A stretch of DNA of 64,000 nt, taken from positions 124,001-188,000 of the forward strand of contig NZ_BMRZ01000016.1 of the NCBI RefSeq assembly GCF_014648895.1. The letters are read 5' to 3'. Origin of the DNA: Streptomyces tanashiensis. GTDB taxonomy: Bacteria > Actinomycetota > Actinomycetes > Streptomycetales > Streptomycetaceae. Position numbers and translations under genes: made by a program. Position 1 is the stretch's first letter, and each line of letters begins with the position of its first letter. Below the pieces are notes generated by a model. It had not been told where the DNA came from. It searched no databases and saw only the letters and a program-made list of their open reading frames with translations. This document shows, one piece after another, positions 24,587 through 32,479 of this stretch.

Positions 24587-25687
24587 TCATCGGGGTCGGG
24601 TGGTGGGGTGTGCCACGGACGGGGGCGGCGTCGTGGACGGCGGGGCACTGGTGCCGGTGTTGCTCTCAGCCGCCACGGGGGAGACCTGGCGGGCAGCAGC
24701 CAGCCGTCGTGCCTCGTGACCGACGGTCTCGCCGACGTAGCCAGCGGCCAGGGACGGGTCGATCGCGACGCGGTACCCCAGGTCGGCCAGCATGCTCGCG
24801 GCAGAGGAAGAGGCGAGCTGCCGGTCCGGGCCGACGATGTGCGACGCGAGGCTGTAGGAGGCGGGATCGTCCGGGTCGCCTGGGGCGGCGAACCCACAGG
24901 AGCGCCGGATGCGGTGGGCGGATTCGGGCAGGCCGGTCCGGCAGTCGGCCCAGACCAAGTCGTCGGCCCAGGGGAAGATTTCGACGTCGGTGCCGTAGGC
25001 GGCGGCGAGGTTGGCCATGGAGGGCCCTTCTGGAGAGCGGAGCGGTGGGGTACGCGCCGGGACTTCTTCGGTGCCGGACGGCGACGACGGTTGTCGGGGG
25101 CCGGTCTGCGGCGTGGAAGCACGGTCGGCACGACGGCGGTCGGCGTCCGGATCGCGGGCGGGAGGCTCTGCGGCGACCAGGCCGGTGCCGAGGACGTCGT
25201 CGAGCAGTTCCCGGATCCGCAGGACGTTGACTCTCTCGTGGTACCGGGGGTCGGTCCGCTCGGCAGGGCACGCGGCGATCCCGTCCTCAGCGGTTGCCAG
25301 CTGCTCCTGAACGTCCTGGAGCATGACGTGGGCGGCGGCCAGTCGCGTCCAGGTCTCGAAGACGGGGTTGTGGTGCGGGTCGTCGAACGCCAGACGGACA
25401 CGGGTCCAGCCGGCGGCAGGGGCGACGAGTTCGGTCAGTTGAGGCAGAGCCCCGACCAGCGCACCGTTGGCCTCCTCGATGATCCCCGCCACCTCTTTGG
25501 GCGTTGCGTCCTCGGTGAGACGGGCGAGCATCCCGGGGACGGAGTACGGGTCGGCGGAAGCGCTGGGCAGGCGTCGGACCCGCGGCGGCTTGTCGGAGCC
25601 GGGTGCCACGCTGCGGTGTGCGAGCCGGATGCTGTGCTGCATCGCGGCGCCGATGGCCTCGCCGATGCTGGAGAAGAACTCGGGCAC
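24587..25687 (-). CDS. Conserved ICE protein with recurrent C-terminal domain
   Basis: A 366-residue protein. GTG 25687 has GGGAGGA 6 bases upstream. The N-terminal half is helical (PEFFSSIGEAIGAAMQHSIR, MLQDVQEQLATAEDGI). Near residue 235 a new domain begins (ANLAAAYGTDVEIFPWADDL) and contains CGFAAPGDPDDPASYSL followed by MLADLGYRVAIDPSL. This last segment resembles segments in the proteins encoded at 25939, 27914 and 28778, described as a recurrent domain. The gene lies between the coupling protein and the degenerate relaxase. The function is unknown; a link with DNA processing during transfer is inferred from position. Confidence 0.68.
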   Translation of the reverse strand: MPEFFSSIGEAIGAAMQHSIRLAHRSVAPGSDKPPRVRRLPSASADPYSVPGMLARLTEDATPKEVAGIIEEANGALVGALPQLTELVAPAAGWTRVRLAFDDPHHNPVFETWTRLAAAHVMLQDVQEQLATAEDGIAACPAERTDPRYHERVNVLRIRELLDDVLGTGLVAAEPPARDPDADRRRADRASTPQTGPRQPSSPSGTEEVPARTPPLRSPEGPSMANLAAAYGTDVEIFPWADDLVWADCRTGLPESAHRIRRSCGFAAPGDPDDPASYSLASHIVGPDRQLASSSAASMLADLGYRVAIDPSLAAGYVGETVGHEARRLAAARQVSPVAAESNTGTSAPPSTTPPPSVAHPTTRPR

Positions 25688-25938
25688 GGTTCCTCCCTGA
25701 GTTGGTGGTGCTGGCTGGCCAGGGCGGGTGGAGCACATGGCACACGTGCTCCACCCGCAGGAACGGTCCTGGGTCTGGTGCCGGAAGACAGAGGCGGCGG
25801 AGTCACGGCGTCACAGGCAGGGGAAGGCTGTCGGCGAGGCACGAGAGCCGTTCGCGGACGGCGGGGCTGCCGACGGTGGCGCTGCAGGAAACACGTACGC
25901 GACAGGCCGGCGGTGAAGCGGACGAGGAGAACACCCGA

Positions 25939-27207
25939 TCACCGCCGAGGACCGGAGGTACGCGGGGGGCGTGCGGCCGCACGGGCATCCGTGAACTCGA
26001 TATCGACGACCGAGACGATCTCGGCCTTGGCCGCTGCGGGCGACACGGCCAACGCCGCGCTTTGGGAAGCAGGCAGATCCGAGGACCGCGTCCGCGCCTC
26101 GGCCCGGGACGGGCCGCCGACACGATGCAGCTCGTCCTCCGAGTCGATGACCTCCGACTGCGCCGAGCTGACGAACTCCGCCGCGAAGCCGAACCGGTCA
26201 GCCAACGCGTACGCCTCGTCGTCGAGGTCGGTGATGTGTTTGCTCGCCGCCTCCAGCGCTTCCCGGACACGTTCCAAGGCCCCATGCTCGGGGTGAAGGA
26301 GCTGGTCGACCGCTTGCCGAAGGTCCGCCCCGTTCTCGGCCGACCTGATGCGGTCCGTGATCTGAAGGAGCGCGGCTCCGGCGGCGTAGGGCCCAAGGGG
26401 ATTCGTCGGAGTACTCATCCGGGCCACGTCTAGGGAAGGAGCGAGATCGACGCCGTAACGGGCGGCACGGAGCATCTCGGCCGCGTGGCTGGCGATGGCG
26501 ACCCGGTCGGCGACCGCAGTGGTGGTGGGAAGCCGGTGTCGCCGGCCGTGCCAGTCCTCGATCTGCCGGAAGCCGGCGTGCTTGAGGATCATCGCGGAAA
26601 GGTCATCATTGGCGCCCTTCGCCACGACACTGCCGCTGGCCTCGGAGGAGATGGTGATGGGAGGGGCAGGCACAGCAGTCTCCTGGGCACGGGGAGTCGG
26701 ATGGAATGCGGTGGGCAGGTGCCCCAGCTCGGCCGCGATGCGGCGGCACTCGGTCTGGAGGCGGAAGGCGTCGCGATAGCCCTGGTGCAGGCCGCCGTCC
26801 TCACGGGCGAGGGTGGCCACGACGTGCACCTGACGGGGCTGGTTGCGCAGGGCGATCCACCGGCAGGCATCCGGATCGCCTTCCGGGGCGATCCCGACGG
26901 CGGACACCAACCGGCGGGCGACGACGGCCCACTGCGCGTCGGTGAGGTCCGGCCGGTGAGGATCGGAACGGACCGAGCAGACCCACGTCGGCCGGACGGG
27001 AGCAGGGGCCCCGAGCCGCTCGACCGGAGCGTCGAGAGCATGGGCCAGGTAGGGCAGCGAGCCCGGCTCGGCGAGCAGCTCGATCGGCGCCCCGTGACCA
27101 TCGCCTGCGATCAGCCACAGGCTGACGTGGGTACCGCGTTCACCCGGCCCGTACAGGTACGCGAGCAGGCCGGCGGTGTCGCTGGCGCGCTGCAGGTGGG
27201 CGATCAC
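25939..27207 (-). CDS. Relaxase-like protein with degenerate metal site
   Basis: A 422-residue protein whose first 140 residues align with the relaxase at 9130: GLLAYLYGPGERGTHV for GLLVYLYGPG, then WVCSVRSDP, VGIAPEGDPDACRWIAL and VVATLARED. The three-histidine motif is altered: the positions of His124, His128 and His130 are Asn122, Gln126 and His128. Metal binding and nicking are therefore unlikely. A middle segment (ILKHAGFRQIEDWHGRRHR) belongs to the recurrent domain found in neighbouring genes. The rest is helical. It may bind oriT without cutting, pair with the active relaxase, or compete with it. GTG 27207 has GAGG upstream. Confidence 0.78.
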   Translation of the reverse strand: MIAHLQRASDTAGLLAYLYGPGERGTHVSLWLIAGDGHGAPIELLAEPGSLPYLAHALDAPVERLGAPAPVRPTWVCSVRSDPHRPDLTDAQWAVVARRLVSAVGIAPEGDPDACRWIALRNQPRQVHVVATLAREDGGLHQGYRDAFRLQTECRRIAAELGHLPTAFHPTPRAQETAVPAPPITISSEASGSVVAKGANDDLSAMILKHAGFRQIEDWHGRRHRLPTTTAVADRVAIASHAAEMLRAARYGVDLAPSLDVARMSTPTNPLGPYAAGAALLQITDRIRSAENGADLRQAVDQLLHPEHGALERVREALEAASKHITDLDDEAYALADRFGFAAEFVSSAQSEVIDSEDELHRVGGPSRAEARTRSSDLPASQSAALAVSPAAAKAEIVSVVDIEFTDARAAARPPRTSGPRR

Positions 27208-27357
27208 GGCGGCAACCTCAAAAGAGAAGGAAGGAAGAGGGCCCGGGAGACAGGACCAACAGGGAGAGAATCCGCAGGATTTGAGACTTGGCCCGGCCGG
27301 GGATCCCTGATAAAAGCCCTGCTCACCCAGCCCCTGGCCTTGGCGGGAGAGGATGCA

Positions 27358-27385
27358 CCGGTGCCCCGCTGCTGCGGGGCACCGG
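27358..27385 (-). terminator. Perfect 12-bp hairpin after the 27390-27887 gene
   Basis: Arms 27358-27369 and 27374-27385 are exact reverse complements around a 4-base loop. It begins 5 bases after the stop of the minus-strand gene 27390-27887 and separates it from the relaxase-like gene, which must have its own promoter in 27208-27357. Confidence 0.65.
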
Positions 27386-27389
27386 ACGG

Positions 27390-27887
27390 CTAGAAGTAGG
27401 GGTTCTCGCTGGGTCGGTCGGCGTCAGTGGCGGCCTGGAGCAGCTCGGTGAGGTCGTCGGGTTCGGAGGAGCGCTGGTCGATCCACCATCCGGCCCGGGT
27501 GATGGTGCGAGCGGCCTCCTCGATCTCCTCCCACTCCGCCTCGCTGGTTTCGCCCTCGACGACCAGCGCGGTGTAGGCGGCGGCCAGGATCTGGTGGCGG
27601 CAGCGCACACCCCAGGGGACGGCGCGCTCGGTTCCCTCCAGCGGAGGCATCCGGTACTGCTGCGACCAGGCTTCGGACTCGGCCTGCTCTTCGGCACGTT
27701 TGGCCTTCACCCAGGCGGCCTTGTCCTGCTCGCTGTTCTCCTTGGAAGCGCGCCAGCACTCGCTGCACTCCTGGCTGGCGAGCCACTCGGCGAAGCCCGC
27801 GCGGCGGTCGGCCGGCCGATTGGACAGGTCACGGTCGTCCTTGTGGCCGCATGAGTGATTGATCGGCCAGATGGTCTTCACGGCCAT
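27390..27887 (-). CDS. Hypothetical protein with N-terminal Cys/His motif
   Basis: A 165-residue acidic protein. The N-terminus has NHSCGHKDD and, 30 residues on, QECSECWRA: a C-x-H...CxxC set that probably binds zinc. The middle is a long charged helix (AAWVKAKRAEEQAESEAW), and a second helix pair follows. A standard ATG with AAGGA upstream starts it. Similar proteins occur in other Streptomyces integrative elements as I recall; their role is unknown. A terminator follows directly. Confidence 0.68.
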   Translation of the reverse strand: MAVKTIWPINHSCGHKDDRDLSNRPADRRAGFAEWLASQECSECWRASKENSEQDKAAWVKAKRAEEQAESEAWSQQYRMPPLEGTERAVPWGVRCRHQILAAAYTALVVEGETSEAEWEEIEEAARTITRAGWWIDQRSSEPDDLTELLQAATDADRPSENPYF

Positions 27888-27913
27888 GGGAGTTATTCCT
27901 TACGGGAGTTGGG

Positions 27914-28678
27914 TCAGCGGTTGCGGGTGAACGCGATGCGCGGGTCGACCGGCCGGGCCGCCGCGACGGAGGTGGCGGGAGCCGACGCCGGCGCCTTGCC
28001 CGGGAGACTGGCGAGGGCCGGGCTGGCGGTGAGCGCGGCGGCCACGATCGGAGAACTACGGCCAGCGCCCTGGATACGGTCGCGGGACGAGGCAGGCGCG
28101 GGGCGGTGGCGGGCCGCTACGTCCTGGGCGAGGCGGGGCTGCACCGCGACCTGGACTCCGGAACGGTGCAGGGCCAGCGTGGCGTCGGCGACCTTCACCA
28201 GGGCCTCGTCGCAGCTGGTGGCGGCGGGCAGTGTGTAGATGTCCAGGCGCGGATCGTGCCGCCAGCCGTGTTCGACCAGGGCGAGTCCAGTGAGTCCGGA
28301 GGCGCGGCTGTCGATGGCTGCGATGATGCCGAGCCTTGGATGCTCGGCGAACGCGACATCGGGCTCGGCGTGCGGAGCCTGGGACGATCCGGGCCCCGCG
28401 CTCTGTACCGGGGAGGGGTTGAACACGGCGTCCGTGTCGACCCGGAAGCCGGCGTTGCGTAGCAGCGCGACGGCCCGGGTGGCGCGGCCCTGCCCGTCAC
28501 GCTGGTGGTCGGTCAGGGCGTACAGGGTCGGCTCGCCCAGGATGGGGCGGAAGTCGAGCCGTTCCAGCATCCAGGTGCCGGCGGCGAGGTTCTTGGGGTT
28601 CGCGGCGACGATGCCGTAGTCGGGGTGGCGGCCGACGGTGACGTCGGCAAGCAGTTCTTCGGCGGAGGTGGGCAACAC
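27914..28678 (-). CDS. Conserved ICE protein with two recurrent domains, 5' end unclear
   Basis: From GTG 28678 the product is 254 residues and contains two copies of the recurrent segment: LERLDFRPILGEPTLYALTD followed by LLRNAGFRVDTDAVF, and ALVEHGWRHDPRLDIYTLP followed by LHRSGVQVAVQPRL. GTG 28678 has no good ribosome binding site. The same frame is open for 33 more codons up to the stop of the preceding gene and reads like protein (EYAVCLSAAEPFRPSTSLVI), while an out-of-frame ATG near 28751 has GGAG at proper spacing. A one-base indel just after that ATG would explain this. The function is unknown. Confidence 0.65.
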   Translation of the reverse strand: MLPTSAEELLADVTVGRHPDYGIVAANPKNLAAGTWMLERLDFRPILGEPTLYALTDHQRDGQGRATRAVALLRNAGFRVDTDAVFNPSPVQSAGPGSSQAPHAEPDVAFAEHPRLGIIAAIDSRASGLTGLALVEHGWRHDPRLDIYTLPAATSCDEALVKVADATLALHRSGVQVAVQPRLAQDVAARHRPAPASSRDRIQGAGRSSPIVAAALTASPALASLPGKAPASAPATSVAAARPVDPRIAFTRNR

Positions 28679-28777
28679 GGCTGATCCATCCGGTGCGGGC
28701 TCGATGACGAGGGAAGTCGAGGGCCGGAACGGCTCTGCTGCTGAGAGGCATACGGCGTACTCCGAGACGGGAAGAGA

Positions 28778-29605
28778 TCAGCGACCAGGGGTGGTGGAGG
28801 GACGTGCGGGTGGAAGCACGGGACGTGGGGGAGGGTCCGTCGCCAGGCGCGTGCGGACCGTGCGCGGTCCGGCCGACGGCGAGGGCGCGAGAGCAGCGCT
28901 CACCCGTGGCTGAGCAGAGGCCGGCAGGGTGGTCCGGTCCATCGGACTTCGGCCCTTGGACGTGAGCAGCGCCGAGTCGCACAGGACGGTGAACCCCTCC
29001 TCCTGCAGCGCGGCGAAAGCCTGGGTCACCGCCCGGCGTTGCTCGGTCGGATCGGTCATGGTCGTGGGCAGTCGGTGGTAGCGCTCCCCGTCGAATGAGA
29101 CGGCGGCGATGAAACCCGCATGGTGGAGCACGGCGTCGGCGGCGTGCTCCTGCGAGGAGCGCTGCTGCTCGGGGCGTGGCGGCACGCCGAGCTGGTCCAG
29201 GCGCGTGTCGACGGCGGCGAGCAGACTTGGGACGCTGCCGCCGTACCGGGCGTCAGGGCCGCCGGGTTCCGAGTCGTAGATCTCTTCGTACACCGAGGGC
29301 CCGGTGTCCCGGTGGCGGATCGCCGTCCAGCTGTCGGGGAACTCGGGGGCGTCGCTGGGTGGTTCCTGCGGCGGCGAGATGATCAGCGAGCTGCCGTCGG
29401 GGAGGGCGGCGTGGACGATGTAGTCGCTCAAGCCGTACTCGACGGTGACTTCCAGGCCGCGTTGGCGGAGGGGAGCGGTGAGGTGGCCGTACCCGTGATC
29501 CTCTTTCGGATCCTCGGAGACAACAGGCGAGGAGGAGGTGCTGGTCCACGCGGTGATGTGTGGTCCCTCTCGCTCGAAGGTGATCAGGGGGTCGTCCTGG
29601 TGCAT
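28778..29605 (-). CDS. Conserved ICE protein with one recurrent domain
   Basis: A 275-residue protein starting at ATG 29605 with GGAGAGAAG upstream. The N-terminal half is beta-rich and resembles an immunity- or plug-like sandwich (VTVEYGLSDYIVHAALPDGS, SLIISPPQE). The recurrent segment follows (VLHHAGFIAAVSFDGERYHR, then FAALQEEGFTVLCDSALL), and a Pro-rich tail ends the protein. The downstream gene continues in the same frame after the TGA. The function is unknown; it lies in the middle of the transfer region and may be a relaxosome or substrate-recognition factor. Confidence 0.65.
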   Translation of the reverse strand: MHQDDPLITFEREGPHITAWTSTSSSPVVSEDPKEDHGYGHLTAPLRQRGLEVTVEYGLSDYIVHAALPDGSSLIISPPQEPPSDAPEFPDSWTAIRHRDTGPSVYEEIYDSEPGGPDARYGGSVPSLLAAVDTRLDQLGVPPRPEQQRSSQEHAADAVLHHAGFIAAVSFDGERYHRLPTTMTDPTEQRRAVTQAFAALQEEGFTVLCDSALLTSKGRSPMDRTTLPASAQPRVSAALAPSPSAGPRTVRTRLATDPPPRPVLPPARPSTTPGR

Positions 29606-29738
29606 GGGTCTTCTCTCCGTGGTGGGGTGTTCCAGCGGTCGGTGGTGCGGCTGCGGGCACGTGGTGCTGGGCGGGCGGTGGTCCACGAGGATCTGGCGAT
29701 TGGAAGGTTTGGTCCCGCCGGGACTCGGTCTACGGGCG

Positions 29739-30437
29739 TCAGCGGGAACGGCCCGGCACCGGTGGGCCGGGTGCTGGTGGCGCCGGGGGAGAAGCGGGCA
29801 GGGGCCCGCGCCGGTCGGAGGGGGACCGGGCCAGGGCCACGCGTGCCTGTTGGGTCCGTGAGGACTGTTCGCGGTCCGCTCGGCCGACCAGGTAGTCGGC
29901 GGCCCGTACGAGGGCCGGGCCGCTGATGGACAGCTCGTCGGCGTAGTGCCAGCCGTCGGAGTTGCGGTTCTCCTCCGCCTCGCTCTCGTAGAGCTTCCGC
30001 GAGCCGGGGAGCGAGGCGTCCATGAGGGCCATGATCTGATCCCACTCGCGCTGGAGCTGTCCCGCCCGTTCCAGGGTGGTGTCGATCCCGCGCAGCCGGC
30101 GGAGGTCTTCGCTGACCGGCTCCTCGACGTAGTCGGCACTACGGGCGGCGGCGCGGACGCCGGCCAGGACCTCGGGACCGTGGGCGAGGAAGACCTCCAC
30201 GTGTTTCCACGCCTCGGCGTCGCGTTTCACCTTGCCGTCCTGGTATCCCTGCTCGTCGATGGGCCAGCCGTCGCCGTCGCAGAAGGAGTCCGAGACCGCG
30301 TCCCAGGCGTCGGACGCCTGCCTGATCCCGGCGGTGGCGGAGGCCAGCGCCGGGATGTGCCTCCGCCACGCCAGGCGGTCGGTGGCTGCCGGCGGCCGAT
30401 TCTCGGCCAGGCCGGGAGAACTGGGAGAAGCAGACAT
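29739..30437 (-). CDS. Hypothetical transfer-region protein
   Basis: A 232-residue protein starting at ATG 30437 with GGAGGA 7 bases upstream. It is helical, with conserved-looking blocks WDAVSDSFCDGDGWPIDEQG, AEAWKHVEVFLAHGPEVLAG and WHYADELSISGPALVRAADY; the last 40 residues are Pro-rich. It follows the VirB4 gene directly and probably belongs to the same message. No family or function is recognised. Confidence 0.65.
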   Translation of the reverse strand: MSASPSSPGLAENRPPAATDRLAWRRHIPALASATAGIRQASDAWDAVSDSFCDGDGWPIDEQGYQDGKVKRDAEAWKHVEVFLAHGPEVLAGVRAAARSADYVEEPVSEDLRRLRGIDTTLERAGQLQREWDQIMALMDASLPGSRKLYESEAEENRNSDGWHYADELSISGPALVRAADYLVGRADREQSSRTQQARVALARSPSDRRGPLPASPPAPPAPGPPVPGRSR

Positions 30438-30458
30438 GATCGATCCTCCGGGCAGGCC

Positions 30459-31964
30459 CTATGCCGACATGCGGGCGTCGGTGTCGAACAGTTCGCGTTC
30501 GGCCGGGTGGAGGATGTGTTGCGTGATGAAGGATCGGCCGGCGACTTTCCACAGGCCCCGGCCCTTGGTCAGGCCGGACACCGCCTGGGTCTCGACGCCG
30601 GTCAGGCCGAGCAGGGAAGCGGCGGCGTCGAGTTGGTCGGGCTCCTGGCGGTAGATGATGCGGGTGGAGCAGTCGGCCAGGAGGCCCTCGGCCAGCACCC
30701 GGCCGCGAGAACCGGCATCACCTGCCGAGAGCAGGTCGCTGAGCCGGTGGATGACCATGAGGTTTGCGATGCCGAGACCGCGGGAGAGCTTCCACTGGGA
30801 CTGCATGCGCTCCAGCAGACCCACGTGCCGCATCAGTCGCCACGCCTCGTCGTAGATCACCCAGCGTCGGCCGCCGCCGGGGTCGGCGAGGGCGGACTCC
30901 ATCCACGCGCTCGCGCAGGTCATGGCCAACACCAGCGCGGTGTCGTCTCCGGCACCGCCGAGGCGGGAGAGGTCGATGGACAGCATCGGCGCGGTCGGAT
31001 CGAACGTCACCGTCGAGGGGGCATCGAACATGCCACTCAGGTCACCGTGCACCAGGCGGCGCAGGGCGTGCGCGAGGTCCTGGGCGGCCGACCCGAGGTG
31101 TCCGGCCTGGTGTCCGAGGGCTCGGTCGAGGCGTTCGGGCGAGCCGAGGGCGTGCGCGATCTCGCCGAGCAGCGGCACCGTGCCCCGGGCGGCGGCCTCG
31201 GCGACGACCAGGTCCAGGGCGAGGTCGAGGGCGGTGTGCTCCATCGGCAGCAGGTCGCGCTTGAGGACGGTGCGCGCCAGGCCGGCCAGGAGCAGCAGGC
31301 GGCGCTTTCGGACCTCGGTCGCCCAGTCGCCCTCGCTGACGGAGGCGGGCCGGGCCGGGGCATCCAGTGGGTTCAGCCGGCCCGGGAGGCCGGGGCCCAG
31401 GGCGATGCTGTAGCCGCCGAGGGCCTGCGCGACGCCGGTCCACTCGCCCTTCGGGTCGCAGGGAATGTAGATCCGGTAGCCGTGGGCGATCGACCGGGTG
31501 GCGATGGACTTCGCCAACGCCGACTTGCCCATGCCGATGATCCCGGCGAGGACCACGTTGGGGTTCGTGAAGCCCTCGATCCGGCCGCTGCTGTACAGCG
31601 AGAAGGGATCGAAGCAGAAGGCGGCTTCGGCGTGGACGTCGCGGCCGATGAAGATGCCCTCCGCCCCCAGGCCGCCTTCGGCCACGAAGGGGTAGGCCCC
31701 CGAAGCGGTGGCGGTGGTCATCCGGTGGGCGGGCAGGCTGAGCTTGCCGCCCCGGGCCGAGGCCGGACCTGGACGACCGGTTGGCGGGTAGGTCGGCCGC
31801 AGCTCCGGGTCGAGGGTTTCCTCGGCGCGGTGCTTGGGCGGTGTTCCGGCGAGGCGCGCCTGGCGGCGGGCCTCGGCGAATCCGGCTCGGGCGGCCCGCT
31901 GCTGGGCCCGCGAAGCCTTGTGCGGCACGTACAGGCGAGAGGCGCTGGCGCGGGTACGGGGCAT
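30459..31964 (-). CDS. VirB4-type secretion ATPase
   Basis: A 501-residue ATPase that powers the type IV secretion channel at the inner face of the membrane. Walker A is GIIGMGKS (141-148) and Walker B is WVIYDEAW (368-375), followed by the VirB4-type LMRHVGLLERMQSQWKLSRG. The N-terminal VirB4 domain is mostly missing here and seems to be supplied by the SCO6880-type protein encoded two genes upstream, a split typical of actinobacterial systems. It ends with a helical region (SGLTKGRGLWKVAGRSF). The ATG has a weak ribosome binding site and lies 27 bases from the upstream gene. Confidence 0.88.
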   Translation of the reverse strand: MPRTRASASRLYVPHKASRAQQRAARAGFAEARRQARLAGTPPKHRAEETLDPELRPTYPPTGRPGPASARGGKLSLPAHRMTTATASGAYPFVAEGGLGAEGIFIGRDVHAEAAFCFDPFSLYSSGRIEGFTNPNVVLAGIIGMGKSALAKSIATRSIAHGYRIYIPCDPKGEWTGVAQALGGYSIALGPGLPGRLNPLDAPARPASVSEGDWATEVRKRRLLLLAGLARTVLKRDLLPMEHTALDLALDLVVAEAAARGTVPLLGEIAHALGSPERLDRALGHQAGHLGSAAQDLAHALRRLVHGDLSGMFDAPSTVTFDPTAPMLSIDLSRLGGAGDDTALVLAMTCASAWMESALADPGGGRRWVIYDEAWRLMRHVGLLERMQSQWKLSRGLGIANLMVIHRLSDLLSAGDAGSRGRVLAEGLLADCSTRIIYRQEPDQLDAAASLLGLTGVETQAVSGLTKGRGLWKVAGRSFITQHILHPAERELFDTDARMSA

Positions 31965-31991
31965 GAACGTTTCTCCAGGCAGGTGATGGGG

Positions 31992-32444
31992 TCAGCGGCG
32001 GACGAGGCCGGTGAACGGCGTGTGCAGCTCGGCCGGGGTGGTACGGCGGCGGACCAGGTGCGCGGCGCGCTGGTGGCGCTGGCAGATGGTCAGCTCCGGT
32101 GCCCCTTCGGGCAGGCCGGCCTGGCATGCCTCGGGTTCGGGTATCTCGCCCGAATCCCGCCGGGGCGCCGCGTGGTAGGCGGCGTGGAGGTGGTCGGCGG
32201 CCTGCCAGATGCGGGTGCGGGCGGCGCGAAGCTGGTCGCCTTCGATCGGCACGAGGCGACCGGTACGGGAGCCATGGGCGTCGAGCAGCCGGTGCACCGA
32301 GACGAGATGCGCGTGCAGAGCGTCCAGCTCGGCCCGGCTGGTGACGAGCGGGCCGCCCGGGAGGTTGAGCGCGCGGTGGAAGTCGAGCGCGGCGGTGGCG
32401 AAGGGCACGAAGTCCTGCGCGGTCGGGCTGGCGGTGCGGGACAT
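31992..32444 (-). CDS. Small hypothetical protein in the secretion operon
   Basis: A 150-residue soluble, His-rich helical protein (FATAALDFHRALNLPGG, LDALHAHLVSVHRLLDAHGS, RIWQAADHLHAAYHAAP). It lies between the VirB4 and SCO6880-type genes with short gaps, so it is co-expressed with the channel. No membrane segment is present. The role is unknown; a cytoplasmic assembly factor is possible. Confidence 0.65.
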   Translation of the reverse strand: MSRTASPTAQDFVPFATAALDFHRALNLPGGPLVTSRAELDALHAHLVSVHRLLDAHGSRTGRLVPIEGDQLRAARTRIWQAADHLHAAYHAAPRRDSGEIPEPEACQAGLPEGAPELTICQRHQRAAHLVRRRTTPAELHTPFTGLVRR

Positions 32445-32479
32445 GAGGGTGCTCTTTCGAAGGGAGGGGAGGGCAGGCG

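Noticed and set aside
19432..27300. Similar GAGAATCCG-type sequences followed by GGCC-rich stretches at 19432, 27262 and 36608
   Set aside because: The shared part is short and one copy lies inside the NlpC/P60 gene; I cannot separate this from chance in G+C-rich DNA.
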